Of a DNA stretch of 64,000 nucleotides, positions 36,401 through 44,504 are shown one piece after another. This stretch comes from Branchiostoma floridae. Taxonomy: Eukaryota > Chordata > Leptocardii > Amphioxiformes > Branchiostomatidae. Location: NCBI RefSeq assembly GCF_000003815.2, contig NC_049980.1, positions 7,095,699 to 7,159,698 on the forward strand, written 5' to 3'. The notes below the pieces were generated by a model. The model saw only the letters and a list, made by a program, of their open reading frames with translations, was not told the origin of the DNA and did no database searches. Positions within the stretch are counted from its first letter, which is position 1; every line of letters begins with the position of its first letter. The position numbers and the translations under genes are program-made.

Positions 36401-37420
36401 CCTGCCAACTCTAGATCTCTGGCTAGAGCCCTGCCAACACTAGATCTCTGGCTAGAGCCCTGCCAACAATAGATCTAAGGATGCCAGGCTACATCTGAAA
36501 CCTCTATTATTTCACAGAAAACTTTGTCCAGTGGTATAGTTTAAATAAAAGAATCCCCACATGTTTGAGGAAGCAGGCTCCGATTTCATGACAGGCCTGT
36601 GGCTCCGGCTGGAGGCACTCCTTCAGTGTGGAGAGGAGCTTCTGGTGGAGCGTGAGGAGCTCCTCTATGTTGGAGAACAGGATCCAGATGGTCTCCTCTG
36701 TGATCAGCTTGTCGTTGTGGGTGGCCATGCGAGAACGCATTCTCTTCAGGAAGGCCTATGTCGTAAATGAGGCATGATTCCAGACATTACAGTATATCAT
36801 AAACCAATATAAGGTACAAAACATTATGTCATACCTGGGCCATGATAACATTCAATACAGGTGTTTCAGACTAGGAGATACACAGGGTTTTGCTGTTATC
36901 ACATAAGTTTTGATACAGTAATTCGAATGCACTTTGAGTGCACTGCCTGTGCTGCTGCCAAAAATTGAAAATACCAGATTCAGATGTTGGAATTGCTGTT
37001 GTTACAATATCTTTTGAGGACACCACATTTATCTCATCTTCTGGCACATGTTGCATTTTCTGGCCAAGAATTTAACAAATGTCCATCTCCAAACCTGGTG
37101 TGTGACTTTCTCAACTAAGAAATCAAGAAATTTTCTCTTTTTCATCACACTTCAAGGAGTAAAGATTACCTTAATCAGTATATTACATGTGTATATCCCA
37201 AATCCTAATTTTTATTTAAAAAATGTCCTTCATATAATTTTCATACTTTGCAAATTCTATTAAACTAGACCATCATGAAACCTCTCTTTACCGTGACCAA
37301 AAACTCCAAGGTGTGGACATAGTCCTCCTCTGTTTTCAGTATCTCCTTGATCACATGAACCCTCATGCGATCCCTCTTCTCCTGGGCCAAGTCTTCTGGC
37401 TGTTTTTCTCCAGTCGCCAT
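11622..37420 (-). CDS. PREX: P-Rex-type Rac guanine-nucleotide exchange factor (PREX1/PREX2 ortholog), 34 exons
   Basis: A PIP3- and G-beta-gamma-activated GEF that loads GTP on Rac at the plasma membrane. Joining 34 exons in uninterrupted phase gives 1613 aa, close to vertebrate P-Rex proteins (about 1600-1660 aa). Domains: DH about 17-215, PH 235-375, DEP1 385-480, DEP2 495-580, PDZ1 608-695, PDZ2 705-777, linker to about 1020, and a four-helix/phosphatase-like C-terminal half. The catalytic DH glutamate (E31 in KTEEDYV) and asparagine (N208 in INETKR) equivalents are present. Exon coordinates are in the block entries below. Start choice: ATG at 37420 ([11 protein letters not shown]); an in-frame ATG at 37468 would add 16 residues. 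The 3' end is uncertain: the last exon can run to a stop at 11622, or a donor after AGIPR (11725 downward) may lead to another exon. Being single and equally similar to both paralogues, it probably represents the state before the vertebrate duplication (inference). Confidence 0.95.
12130..12226 (-). mobile_element. tRNA-like SINE head in P-Rex last intron
   Basis: On the minus strand the sequence reads GTCCCTGTAGCTCAACTGGTA (A-box) and, after about 40 nt, GGTTGAATCGTGG (B-box). The arrangement is that of an RNA polymerase III promoter from a tRNA, but stems are too degraded for a functional tRNA. Confidence 0.5.
12838..12960. repeat. Short-period GAATTCTG palindromic repeat
   Basis: The motif 'cagaattctg' and near variants occurs about eight times in 120 bp, interspersed with 'gctc' and 'ggtccc' spacers, in both orientations because GAATTC is self-complementary. 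It lies in the intron between exons 32 and 33 of P-Rex. No protein is implied. Confidence 0.85.
13169..18098 (-). CDS. PREX: P-Rex exons 24-32: four-helix and phosphatase-like C-terminal half
   Basis: Exons 18098-17882, 17469-17379, 16555-16424, 16282-16241 (42 bp), 15816-15599, 15020-14918, 14477-14334, 13742-13628 and 13235-13169. Recognisable blocks are [19 protein letters not shown] and [20 protein letters not shown] (exon 28), [13 protein letters not shown] (exon 29), [18 protein letters not shown] and [12 protein letters not shown] (exon 30), and the helix [17 protein letters not shown] (exon 31). These align by eye in order with the vertebrate P-Rex C-terminal domain, which packs on the DEP-PDZ module and binds G-beta-gamma. 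All phases agree. Exons 25-26 are the least conserved. Confidence 0.9.
14215..14315. repeat. (GAGT)n microsatellite
   Basis: Imperfect GAGT/GTGA tetranucleotide array, interrupted, ending about 15 bp before the donor of P-Rex exon 30 in the downstream intron. Confidence 0.85.
15235..15470 (-). mobile_element. LINE 3' end fragment
   Basis: It matches 52744-52945 over about 200 bp in the same orientation: shared 'gcaacaactattacaca', 'agtacaaaatagaggta', 'aacataacaata' and 'tattctttctaata'. The copy at 52.7 kb continues into an open frame on the minus strand, so this is read as the 3' UTR of the same non-LTR retrotransposon, truncated. Confidence 0.65.
18163..18218 (-). pseudogene. Partial duplicate of P-Rex exon 24 (pseudo- or alternative exon)
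   Basis: On the minus strand, ATTACAG is followed by AGTGTTGTCAGGTGACCAG and CTGGTGCCTGTGGGCTGTG, nearly identical to the first 50 bp of exon 24 at 18098 but lacking 9 nt (in frame; DQHQMLV becomes DQLV). It carries its own good splice acceptor. The frame stays open through 25 further codons to a TAG that is exactly the acceptor of the true exon 24. No convincing donor is present, so it is probably a dead copy, though an alternative truncated transcript is conceivable. Confidence 0.75.
18647..22151 (-). CDS. PREX: P-Rex exons 18-23: linker and start of the C-terminal domain
   Basis: Exons 22151-22034, 21517-21395, 20925-20807, 20416-20258, 19629-19431 and 18854-18647. Exons 18-19 code a Ser/Thr/Lys-rich linker ([35 protein letters not shown]) with several R/K-x-x-S sites that could be phosphorylated. 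Exon 20 has [20 protein letters not shown], matching the vertebrate segment after PDZ2. Exon 22 contains [19 protein letters not shown], the most recognisable motif of this region. Exon 23 has [19 protein letters not shown]. The donor of exon 21 (GTCTGC) is weak and that of exon 22 (GTACAT) moderate; both are fixed by frame. Confidence 0.85.
22255..22400 (-). mobile_element. SINE fragment with the shared core
   Basis: Contains 'tcttttcgataagtgtgg' followed by 'ttggatctttaac' and 'agatgtggct', the reverse complement of the core in the SINE at 11.3-11.6 kb. It lies in the intron between P-Rex exons 17 and 18. Confidence 0.55.
22799..25071 (-). CDS. PREX: P-Rex exons 14-17: two PDZ domains
   Basis: Exons 25071-24937, 24155-24007, 23465-23380 and 22941-22799. 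PDZ1 begins [40 protein letters not shown] and continues [23 protein letters not shown]2 has [18 protein letters not shown] and [20 protein letters not shown], with the usual G-L/P-G-x-x-I-L-x-V-N-G pattern. Both lack a strict GLGF loop, as in vertebrate P-Rex. Donors GTTTGT, GTGAGT, GTAGGT and GTAATG. A repeat of the 38.6-kb family sits in the intron between exons 14 and 15. Confidence 0.92.
24427..24780. mobile_element. Composite repeat in P-Rex intron
   Basis: The first part (24427-24620) resembles the SINE body seen elsewhere ('actgggccataaggtttgag'). The second part (24645-24720) matches 38585-38665 ('ggtaataagat', 'actcaagcaactgga', 'gggaaacgg'-type), while 24730-24775 is the reverse complement of 38695-38725 ('cttcagtgtcactgacgaaa'). 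So relative to the 38.6-kb copy the second half is inverted. Confidence 0.6.
25776..28813 (-). CDS. PREX: P-Rex exons 9-13: tandem DEP domains
   Basis: Exons 28813-28669, 27800-27700, 27261-27108, 26517-26369 and 25906-25776. DEP1: [62 protein letters not shown]2: [62 protein letters not shown] domains in P-Rex mediate autoinhibition and membrane/Gbg/mTOR contacts. Donor of exon 10 is GTGGGT, of exon 11 GTATGT, of exon 12 GTAAAT; exon 13 ends at a weaker GTACCA, chosen because it alone restores phase 0. An alternative donor GTGGGA inside exon 13 (after PAT) would break the frame into exon 14. Confidence 0.93.
26291..26358. repeat. 23-bp tandem repeat, three copies, abutting a P-Rex exon
   Basis: Three units of 'gccacacatgacacc' plus 'acagttaa' start at 26291, 26314 and 26337. 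The array ends about 5 bp from the donor site of exon 12 (26363-26368) on the minus strand, so it forms the very start of that intron. Confidence 0.9.
26584..26960 (+). mobile_element. tRNA-derived SINE
   Basis: Head: A-box-like 'tggcctagtgggtagagtg' at about 26601 and a degenerate B-box around 'gccgggtcacacc'. Body at 26830-26900 carries the core 'ccacacttatcacaaagagtaggg' in the same orientation as the SINE at 11.3 kb. It sits between P-Rex exons 11 and 12. Confidence 0.6.
27938..28144. mobile_element. MITE with CTGTAAATGCA ends
   Basis: The element is 207 bp. CTGTAAATGCA at the left and TGCATTTACAG at the right, TA on both sides (27936-27937, 28145-28146). The interior is rich in inverted 'cgcggt'/'accgcg' motifs, giving a near-foldback structure. 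It is inserted in the intron between P-Rex exons 9 and 10. Confidence 0.85.
29351..31369 (-). CDS. PREX: P-Rex exons 6-8: PH domain
   Basis: Exons 31369-31227, 30225-30068 and 29500-29351. They code [37 protein letters not shown], a basic loop [32 protein letters not shown] and [18 protein letters not shown] followed by [17 protein letters not shown]. This is the full PH fold of P-Rex, which binds PI(3,4,5)P3 in vertebrates; the basic loop with KKTLTKR lies where lipid contact is expected. Exon 6 ends in phase 2 (donor GTCAGT), exon 7 and 8 in phase 1; the codon joins restore S-K-R, G-A and S-V. Confidence 0.93.
30302..30700 (-). mobile_element. LINE 3' end-like repeat
   Basis: Begins with (GTTT)n and 'gaacctttatttattcatgaaag', the reverse-complement look of a poly-A/short-repeat tail followed by a 3' UTR. 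A similar start, 'gtttgttcaagcctttatctataattcatgaaa', is seen near 19065. Insertion on the minus strand is inferred. Confidence 0.5.
31983..37420 (-). CDS. PREX: P-Rex exons 1-5: DH (RhoGEF catalytic) domain
   Basis: Exons on the minus strand, high to low coordinate: 37420-37292, 36755-36561, 34488-34384, 32767-32666, 32144-31983. All five end in phase 0. The protein runs [11 protein letters not shown], then [17 protein letters not shown] (DH conserved region 1), the [17 protein letters not shown] region, [13 protein letters not shown], the signature [18 protein letters not shown] (conserved region 3) and [18 protein letters not shown] (last DH helix leading to PH). Donors are GTAAAG, GTGGGG, GTGAGT, GTAGTA and GTGGGT; acceptors include ACATAG, TTCCAG and TGCCAG. 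The intron between exons 2 and 3 and the one between 3 and 4 hold transposon insertions. Confidence 0.95.
33166..34364. mobile_element. 1.2-kb DNA transposon with CTCTCACCTCTCAAATA ends
   Basis: The 17-bp termini are perfect inverted copies and TA flanks both sides (33164-33165, 34365-34366). The left subterminal region has 'aacgtaccggtacgtt' palindromes, the right has two 'ggggggtacttttattcca' copies. A piece starting near 33420 ('gggatgcgtaccggtacgc') resembles the end of the hAT-like family at 9.1 kb, so another element may be nested inside. No transposase frame is visible. It ends about 20 bp before the donor of P-Rex exon 3 on the minus strand. Confidence 0.75.
34696..35158. mobile_element. 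Degraded relative of the 9.1-kb hAT-like element
   Basis: The left part 'aggggtacgtatcagtacag' followed by 'gatcaggtcgggacctg' and the right part 'gtaccggtac' to 'acggtacccaaacct' mirror the termini and the 'ggacctg' repeats of the 9128-9524 element. No target duplication is visible. Located in the intron between P-Rex exons 2 and 3. Confidence 0.5.
36066..36404. mobile_element. hAT-like MITE with CAGGGCTCTAGCCAG ends
   Basis: The element is 339 bp with 15-bp perfect TIRs of the C-A-G-G-G type common in hAT elements. The interior has several 'ttccgtca'/'tgacgg' motifs in both orientations. The right end runs straight into a 29-bp tandem array that obscures the target duplication. Intronic in P-Rex (between exons 2 and 3), about 90 bp from exon 2. 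Confidence 0.75.
36391..36478. repeat. 29-bp tandem repeat, three copies, derived from a transposon end
   Basis: Units starting at 36391, 36420 and 36449 each contain 'tggctagagccctgccaac' and 'tagatct'. The first unit includes the right TIR of the adjacent hAT-like element, so the array arose by amplifying that end with its flank. Confidence 0.88.
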
Positions 37421-38582
37421 CTTCTTCTTTCCAGGTCCACTTCTTTCGACAACGAAACAGAATACCACCCAAACTCTGCAAACCTGGGCGGTACCTGCCT
37501 ACTAGAACCGACCTGGAATGTAATTTGGTGTCTGGCGACATTCTATCAGCAGTTTCTGGTAAATATGTATCTGTAAAAAGATGAATATTGATGTTTTTGT
37601 TGCGAGCTGTCGAGGACGTCACCTTCTCGAAACTGCCGCCACACTGCCGTCTGACCTCTGACCGCCTGGACTAGGCTACTGGGAAGCGGGGGTGTCAGAA
37701 AGGAATAAAGTTCCACTTTCATTTTCTCATTGTCTCTCTACCAAACTCCATGGGTTGTTAGAGAATTTGTAGAAACTGGCCAAATAGACTGTATGATACG
37801 CAGACGAAGATAGCAGACCGTAGTAAAGTTACAATTTGCAACCCACTTCCAGACCGGAGGGTGAGTTAGATGATGGAAACATTGGTAAAAGTAACGTTAC
37901 TATTAGGAATCGGCGAAATGCTACATATGTTTTCTCTAAGCAGATGTTATTGTACGTGTGTGGATAGAAGTGGTATCATTTTTTAACTGCCCCCCTCCAT
38001 GGCCACCTCTTCAACAGAACAGAAGGCAGCTGAAACTTTGAATTGCGGCCACTACTATCCCTTGACCGTAACCGTCTGATTGCAGAAAGGCCAACTTGTG
38101 ACACAGCGCCTGGACTGAATGATAATGCCAGAGTAGTTTATAGTAGAATAATATACATGTAATTTAAAAGCCACCGCTGGATGTAAATTGTAACGCCAAG
38201 GTCGGCTAACGCCTCTGGCATATCATTCGGTCTATTGGGCCAATTTCTATTTTCAACAACCCATGATGGGTGTTGGGTCGCCGGGTACGATGCTAACGTT
38301 TTAGTTCTGGTCTTACCCATGGACACATACCTGCAACCTAGCCGGCGCCTATCGTGACACAGTCACCGCAACTCCTATACCCCAGTCTCATCCTATACTG
38401 AATAGAACTCACTACGGTACGACATAACACAGACCCTACTGATATAGATTCAAGGACTGTCCAATGCACCTGAAATCGAAGCAATAAAACCGCAGCGCAC
38501 TTCCCCATTGACATTGTCTGCCAGGTAAGTTACCTAGTACATTTATCATGAGCATGGAAACAAGAACAGGAACAGTCGACGA
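37421..38582 (-). other. P-Rex 5' flank / promoter region
   Basis: Between the P-Rex start codon and the next gene there is no supported coding exon. A 5' UTR and the P-Rex promoter are expected here. I see no strong TATA box or CpG-dense block on the minus strand and cannot place the transcription start. Confidence 0.4.
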
Positions 38583-38760
38583 ATGTTAGACATCCAGGTA
38601 CATGTAATAAGATACGCCAAAAAGCAGTTACTCAAGCAACTGGATATGATTTGGGAAACGGTCATAGTTTGGATATCAAAGACCAGTTTCTCCCAGATCA
38701 CTTCAGTGTCACTGACGAAAGATGGTGGATGCCATCGGAAACGTCTGACGTCTGACCAAA
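38583..38760 (+). mobile_element. Dispersed repeat copy
   Basis: Matches part of 24645-24780 (see that entry) including 'actcaagcaactggatatgat' and 'cttcagtgtcactgacgaaa'. It lies between the stop of the uncharacterised minus-strand gene and P-Rex. The open frame across it is typical of this repeat and not taken as a gene. Confidence 0.55.
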
Positions 38761-38875
38761 AAAAACACTTTCCAAGAAAGACGACACTCGGATCTCTCTC
38801 AGAAGATTATATATTTCAGTAAGAAGTAGCACAACGTCCGTTTAATACATGTAACAATAATGACGATCGTCTTGT

Positions 38876-41800
38876 TTAACAAGAAACTTCTAACGAATGT
38901 TCTTCTTCAATATAAGGCATCCTAGTGCCTCCTTGCTCTTTATACTTCGCTTTAGACAACCACGGTCTAAATACCATATCAGACGGCCAGAAGTTCTCCT
39001 TCAGTACAATATTGGCTTGCTCGATGGCGACGTTGACTCTAGCGAAGACGACACCCTGTCGTTCGTTCTTCATCATACGTACGTAGGTTAGTTCTACTCC
39101 CTGTTCCCTAGCGTGACTATAGATAGCTTCCTTTATGTCATTGAGCGAGTCCGAAGTCTTCATATACCCAAGAAAGAAGCGACGAACTCGTCTCCTTTTC
39201 CCCTCAGGGACCGTCGCGTTTTGGTGACTTTTCGTTGTTTGGTTCTGATCTGATTCAGAATTTTCTGGAGGTCGGTTGCCTCTGTTTTCCTTGTTGTTGG
39301 TCTCTTTGCCCAGTCTTGCACTCACACAAGTTGAATCTTCTAGACCGGACGCGTTTATTTGTGAGGTCTTCGTCCAGTTAGTGTGACTTGCTTCGTGTCT
39401 GCTTTTCAACCTAAAACCGATAGTTTCTGGTCGAACTTTGAAGTCTTTGTCACCCAAACTGCTGTTGTTCACTGTTTTGCTACCACTATGTCTCGCAGCT
39501 TTCTTCTGACTTGTGATGTCATTGGCTCTGCTCTTAGTTACAGCGGAATGTTTGATACTGGCATTACTGCCCTGGTACCGGTGTTTATAAGGATTTGTGT
39601 TGGCACCGGTACTGATAGGTTTGTTGAAAGACTGGTACAGGTCTTCCGGCGGTGGAAACATGAGGTATTGTGGGTTCACAGTTCTTAGGACATCTTTTCC
39701 TTCTTCCGCATCAAAGTTCTCGTAAACGTAACAGTTGTTAGACTTGATGTCGCGGGGCTCTATGGCGACTGTGTTGTAGTGTGGAGCAGAGGAACTGTAC
39801 GCTGGGAAATGTCCGGCGCGTTTGCCGTAAGATGAAACGTCCTTGTCGTGGTAGAGATTGTTGCCATGCGTCAGGACGAAGGCGTACGTGGGCTTGTAGC
39901 GGCCGAGGCGAGCTGGTACGTAGTTGTCCCAGTCAAAGTCGTCCAAGCTACCTGGAAGACCAAAGACATCTATATTCAGTGGTTGTTTTTGAGGTGAATA
40001 TGTGGTGAAAGTCAACTCCAGTGATGAACCGGGACGAGGGGGGGATATAAGCTTAGTCACGTTTGGGGTTGTTGTTTCACCGCAAAAGCGCCGCCTACAT
40101 CGGTTACATATAGCGGTGAGAAGCAGAACTCCAGTTAGAAGCTCTGACGAAGGTGTCTGAGAGACAGCGAAACGTAAGCAATGTAACTACCTGTAACTAA
40201 ATGTGACGTTAGCCAAAGAACAAGACGCATATTGTCGAACCCGTTTCCGAAACGGGACCCGGCCAGGATTTTAGCGGAAGCGATAAATAAAAGTCTTTAC
40301 TAAGGAATATACAGAAATTTTGCTCCCGACTATTTTTCTACGTTCTGTGTTTTTCCCTTTCTTAAGATATTTTTCATTTCCGAAAACTACCCGGGAGGGC
40401 CCTAGGACCTAGGCCTAAGGTGGCCCGTGGGTCCCCCTGTATGCCGACAGAACCATTTTCCATCTGCTTGGAGATTAATTTCCCCCTCCCCTTCCGTTCT
40501 TCCACCCTTACCTTCATCATGTCCGTGCCATTGAGACTCCTCTGTCGTGCTGAAGCTCCGGGCCCCGCCAGCCTCCGAGATCATGTACCACTTCAGGGGG
40601 AGGGCCCGTGTCGCAAGGTCAACGTCCTCGTCTTCACTGTAATAGTGCAAGGTCAAACACAAGGACGTGTTAACGACTGTATGTAAACTATCATTCAAGG
40701 ATAGACGAGTTTCAACGACATTGATTGATCAATAAAAAGGCAAAGAGATATGATTACACATATATGGTGCAAAACAAATAATAGAATGAAATCTGGTATA
40801 CGGTTATGTCTGTTTTGATTATTTCTGTTATTGTAAGTGTCTGTTAAGATTATAAGTATATTTCATAACATATCTTAATACCAATGTTGTGGCAAGTATC
40901 ATAAGAGAACATCTCTTTATCATTACAAATCTCTTTTTGATGCATTTTAAGCATTTTACACTGTTTTTTTCACCTGCTACTCTGTTCGCCGTCTTCTTCC
41001 TGCCATCTTCGCGGATCCTGTTTGTCGTATATTCTGGACAGGTCCACTCCCTTCTCGGGGTGGCAGGGGAAGAAGCTGTCCCATCCCAAGTCGTCAAAAA
41101 TAACTGGAAAGAAAAAGAGGAAATATTCCAAATACATACATCTCAATCATGGAAACCGTGTTGAAAATTACTCTCCAAGCAGAGGTTCGGCGCTGCCGTT
41201 TTTTACGTGTTTTAGGCGTGTTTTGTCAGGCTTTCTATTTTGTACAAAACAGAATGACAGTCAAAAAAACGTCTAAAACGTAAAATAGCCAGAGTCGAAC
41301 GTCTCCTTGAAGAGTAGCTGAAAATTGCTAATACCCCTGTCACATTATCCGCGATCTTCGGGCGTATCGATGGAAGATCGACCATATTCAAGATCGACAG
41401 AGGGTTGCGCGTATTTCATCTGAAAACCGTTCATGTCACATGTAAGCCATACTTTGTACCTTGTACAATTGTTGTGCTTCATTTTTATAAGCGGGGCTCC
41501 CAGAATCGTCGTCCGATCGATTTTCGTAATGTGACAGGGGTATAACGACCGTGCACAGGGAATGTACGACAAAAGTAAATACGGTCTCTTTGGAATTCGA
41601 GTTCGCTAATGGAGAACCCGCCAAGGCCAATTAGGCCATGGAAAATGAATGATGTGTTTCCAATTACGAGCATGAAAAAATAGTGTCGGTAGGTACTAGG
41701 TATATACGGCATTACCTTATTACCATAATCTTATTAAACGTATATAATATGATACTACATTCACACGCACAGTATTATGATACAACAGAAATGAGAAGAA

Positions 41801-44047
41801 CATGTCGGAAAAGATTTTACAACGTTTCTATCTCTCATGTTTCAGATCGAATATTTGTTGTTTGTTTGTTTTTTGTTTATATTGTTTGTTTGTATGGTAT
41901 TCCCAGTTAACCGACTCATATCGCAACACACAAGGTTTGTACTGAAGAGTACATATGCAGACAGATATTTTACCCACTTACACCGGGATGGGCCCCTACT
42001 CTTTCCGATAAGTGTGGTGGGTTTTTTTATACGTGCTCGAAGTGTGGCTGTCTTAAAACACGGGACCTCCATTTAACGTCCTATCCGAGGTTCGTCCATT
42101 GTCGAAGCAAGGTACTCATTTCCACTTGGCAGAAGTGAGGAAATTCTAGCCTGTCATATCATAACTCCCGAGTCTCTTCCACGGTGCGAAGAGGACAGAA
42201 GAGATTCGGGAGCTATAATACGGCTGAATACCAGGCTAAGGAAATTCGTGTACAGTTCCTTAAGTTTTCCAAGTTCACAAAGTCGGTTGCATGTCTGGGG
42301 ATTTGGATCCATAACCTCCCTTGACCAAATAAAGCCTCTTGCGTATTTTCCACCCCATATTTTGAATAATCCCTACTTGCCATTCAGCCCAGAGAGAGGC
42401 CTGCGAAGGGGACAAGTGGCCATTAAAAGTCAACTGGCTGCGCCGTTGCTCGTCTTTGGCAGGATCTAGGAATGTTGAGTTTTCTTGGCACCGGGATGGT
42501 GTCGTTAAATGTGTAAAGGTTTCTGATTCGTGCACCATGCTGCACAGCCATGTCAAGTCGTTTCCTGACCAACCATGGCGAGTTAGACAACAGTCATTTA
42601 TCGTATTTGGCACAGTCTTTTCCCTACATAAAATGTGCAGCTCCGAACTTCACATGCGCCAGTATAATAGTCAGTGCGGTAGAGAAGGTCAAAATATGGG
42701 GGTATTGCCATTAACGACGAAGGTCTCTCTGTTATAAATACACAAATACACACACACTCACACACACGCACGCTTAAGACACACAAACACACACATAAAC
42801 TTGGGAAAAACAACTTATAGGGTGCGATCTACCAACAAGTCGAACAACACACACGACTAAGTGCAAACACGAGGCCAGGCTTGTTGATAGGAGGTTTTAA
42901 CGCCGGCTCAAGCGGGAAATGTCAATTCAAGCTTCTGAGTTGGCAATCACAACGAGACTGTCTCTTTCAGTCTTTGTAAATAAACTCTTGTCTCCGAAGA
43001 TCCAGACGACACAGACGGCTAGAAGTTCTTATTGTTGTAGCTTTTATACTAGATGAATAGTGAAGAATAGATGACAAAAACGGGACAGACAACAGTTCAA
43101 CAGCAGTTCACACCAAGTCAACAGCTTTCAAATTTCTTGCGTTTTGAATGACAGTCGCACAATTTTCTTCGAAGAGGTGCCAACAAAAAACTTCTTGCAT
43201 ATCAGTCTTTGACAGAAAAAATAAGTTACCACACTGATAGAATGGCCTTTCGTATTTTACGTGTTGGCGCAGGTAAAACACATGACATTCTATATTTGTC
43301 AAAGCATTTGTCAAACCGTCATGATCACGCTTTACACACGTACACATACACAGTGAGAGATACTGCCCGCGCTAGGAGGGACACACAGACAATGTCACGT
43401 TCTAAGCGTTATTTGCAAACCCTGGGAATTCATGCCAGCAGTGTTGGTAGTTACACAGTGATCCTTCAGTCACGCTCATGAATTAAAGAAGACACGCTGA
43501 GCTAGGGGTGAAGCATTCCTGCATTGGTGACATGTGTTTACAGACCGAAACGATCTCCCTCTGGGTATACTTAAAAAATGCCTAAACTCGGACAGGTAAA
43601 AAAATTGTCTAACCAAAGACTCCAGTCTGGTAGCTTTTTACCATGATACGTCCTGTCAGTGTCGTTCTTTTACACTAACCACAATTGTTTGGTACCTTTG
43701 TCGTACGAACAAACATCCACAACAGAACACAAATCTTCCTCTGTAGACGCCCGGGTCAAATTGTCCGACCTAAGACTTTTCATCTGTGTGACTTAATAAC
43801 TGCGTGCAAAACTCACGTTTGCTAAATTCTTGAACATTATCTCGCCCAAGCCCGGTCATTTTCCACTATTAGGGGCGGCCCGGTCCCTGTAGTTAAAGGC
43901 TAGGGTATAAATAGGTTGTTTCTAAGGGACCTTGTATGTACATATGGACGAAAGACTCCATAAGCGTGTGGCAAGCAACACAGCAGGGGAAAAACAAAGA
44001 GGTTACTAGTCCTACAGACCCTTACCTTCAGCCAAATCGCTGTCCAT
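38876..44047 (-). CDS. Uncharacterised protein, four exons, C-terminal RRM-like domain
   Basis: Exons (minus strand): 44047-44026, 41103-40974, 40636-40512, 39951-38876; phases 1, 2, 1 join exactly, giving 450 aa. Start: MDSDLAE; an acceptor-like 'ctctctactatag' just upstream means this may instead be an internal exon with the true start further up. Visible features: acidic/aromatic motifs FDDLGWDSFFPCHPEKG (about residues 10-26) and LDDFDWDNYVPARLGRYKP (about 94-112) at the beginning of two exons with the same starting phase; PLKWYMISEAGGARSFS between them; a low-complexity S/T/N/K region 190-340; basic cluster KRRRVRR (344-350); and a 100-residue C-terminal segment FFLGYM, DIKEAIYSHAREQGVELTYVRMM, GVVFARVNV, FWPSDMVFRPWL. 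The last part has the beta-alpha-beta-beta-alpha-beta look of an RRM-like fold (inference). Nuclear location is possible. I do not recognise the family. Confidence 0.7.
41334..41540. mobile_element. MITE with CCCCTGTCACATTA ends
   Basis: The element is 207 bp; the 14-bp termini are perfect inverted copies and TA flanks both ends (41332-41333, 41541-41542). Subterminal 'cgatcttcgg'/'ccgatcgatt' motifs extend a weaker inverted similarity. No coding capacity. Confidence 0.85.
41955..42150 (-). mobile_element. SINE with the shared core
   Basis: On the minus strand this matches 11440-11560: both include 'ggataggacgttaaatgg', 'gaggtccc'-type text and 'ccacacttatcg'. It is the clearest second copy of that SINE family. 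Confidence 0.65.
42738..42802. repeat. CA-rich microsatellite
   Basis: Imperfect ACAC repeats interrupted by 'actc', 'gcacgc' and 'aaac'. Confidence 0.85.
43906..43913 (+). promoter_or_regulatory. TATA box-like TATAAATA
   Basis: TATAAATA sits in a GC-rich context ('ggcggcccggtccc' upstream, 'ggttgtttctaaggg' downstream), a good core-promoter look on the plus strand. A 123-codon open frame begins 23 bp downstream but has no recognisable domain, so no gene is called. Confidence 0.3.
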
Positions 44048-44504
44048 CCCATCCTATAGTAGAGAGAAAGACGCGGTCAAATTCTTGGCACAGACGCAGA
44101 CGACATTTTGCACGTACGGGAGTGTTGGCGGGAATGGCCCAGCTGACAAGGCGGGGTAAAGTTCTCGCACAGTCGAACTGTCATTATGTCAACAGTTGCC
44201 GCGGCAAAGGGGCACAGGCCGCGGGCCTCTGTAAATATATGTCCTGTTTCACGGCCACAGAATGTCTCTCTTCTGTATATATATTTGTTGTAAGAATAGA
44301 AATGTAGCATCGTCGATGAAACCTGCATACATAAGTCTCACAGAAGGACACATATGTGTGAGTCTCACAGAAGTATGAGTTAGTATGTAATGGTACGAGT
44401 GTTCCAAACTAAGACTGAGAACGAAGCATATTTTGTTAGCAAAAAGTGCAATGCGGTTTTCCTAAGGCTTGTGTATTTCAGCCTGGCACACTGAGTTAAC
44501 CCTA

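Larger units (their letters stand above)
41104..44025 (-). other. Intron 1 of the uncharacterised gene
   Basis: No further exon recognised. It contains a MITE (41334-41540), a SINE (41955-42150), a CA-rich microsatellite (42738-42802) and a fragment at 41172-41290 sharing 'ccaagcagaggtt' and 'gtgttttgtc' with 45.17-45.66 kb. Confidence 0.5.

Noticed and set aside
43936..44307. 123-codon open frame 23 bp after a TATA box
   Set aside because: No recognisable motif, and it runs antisense across the proposed first exon of the minus-strand gene. The TATA box alone is listed with low confidence.
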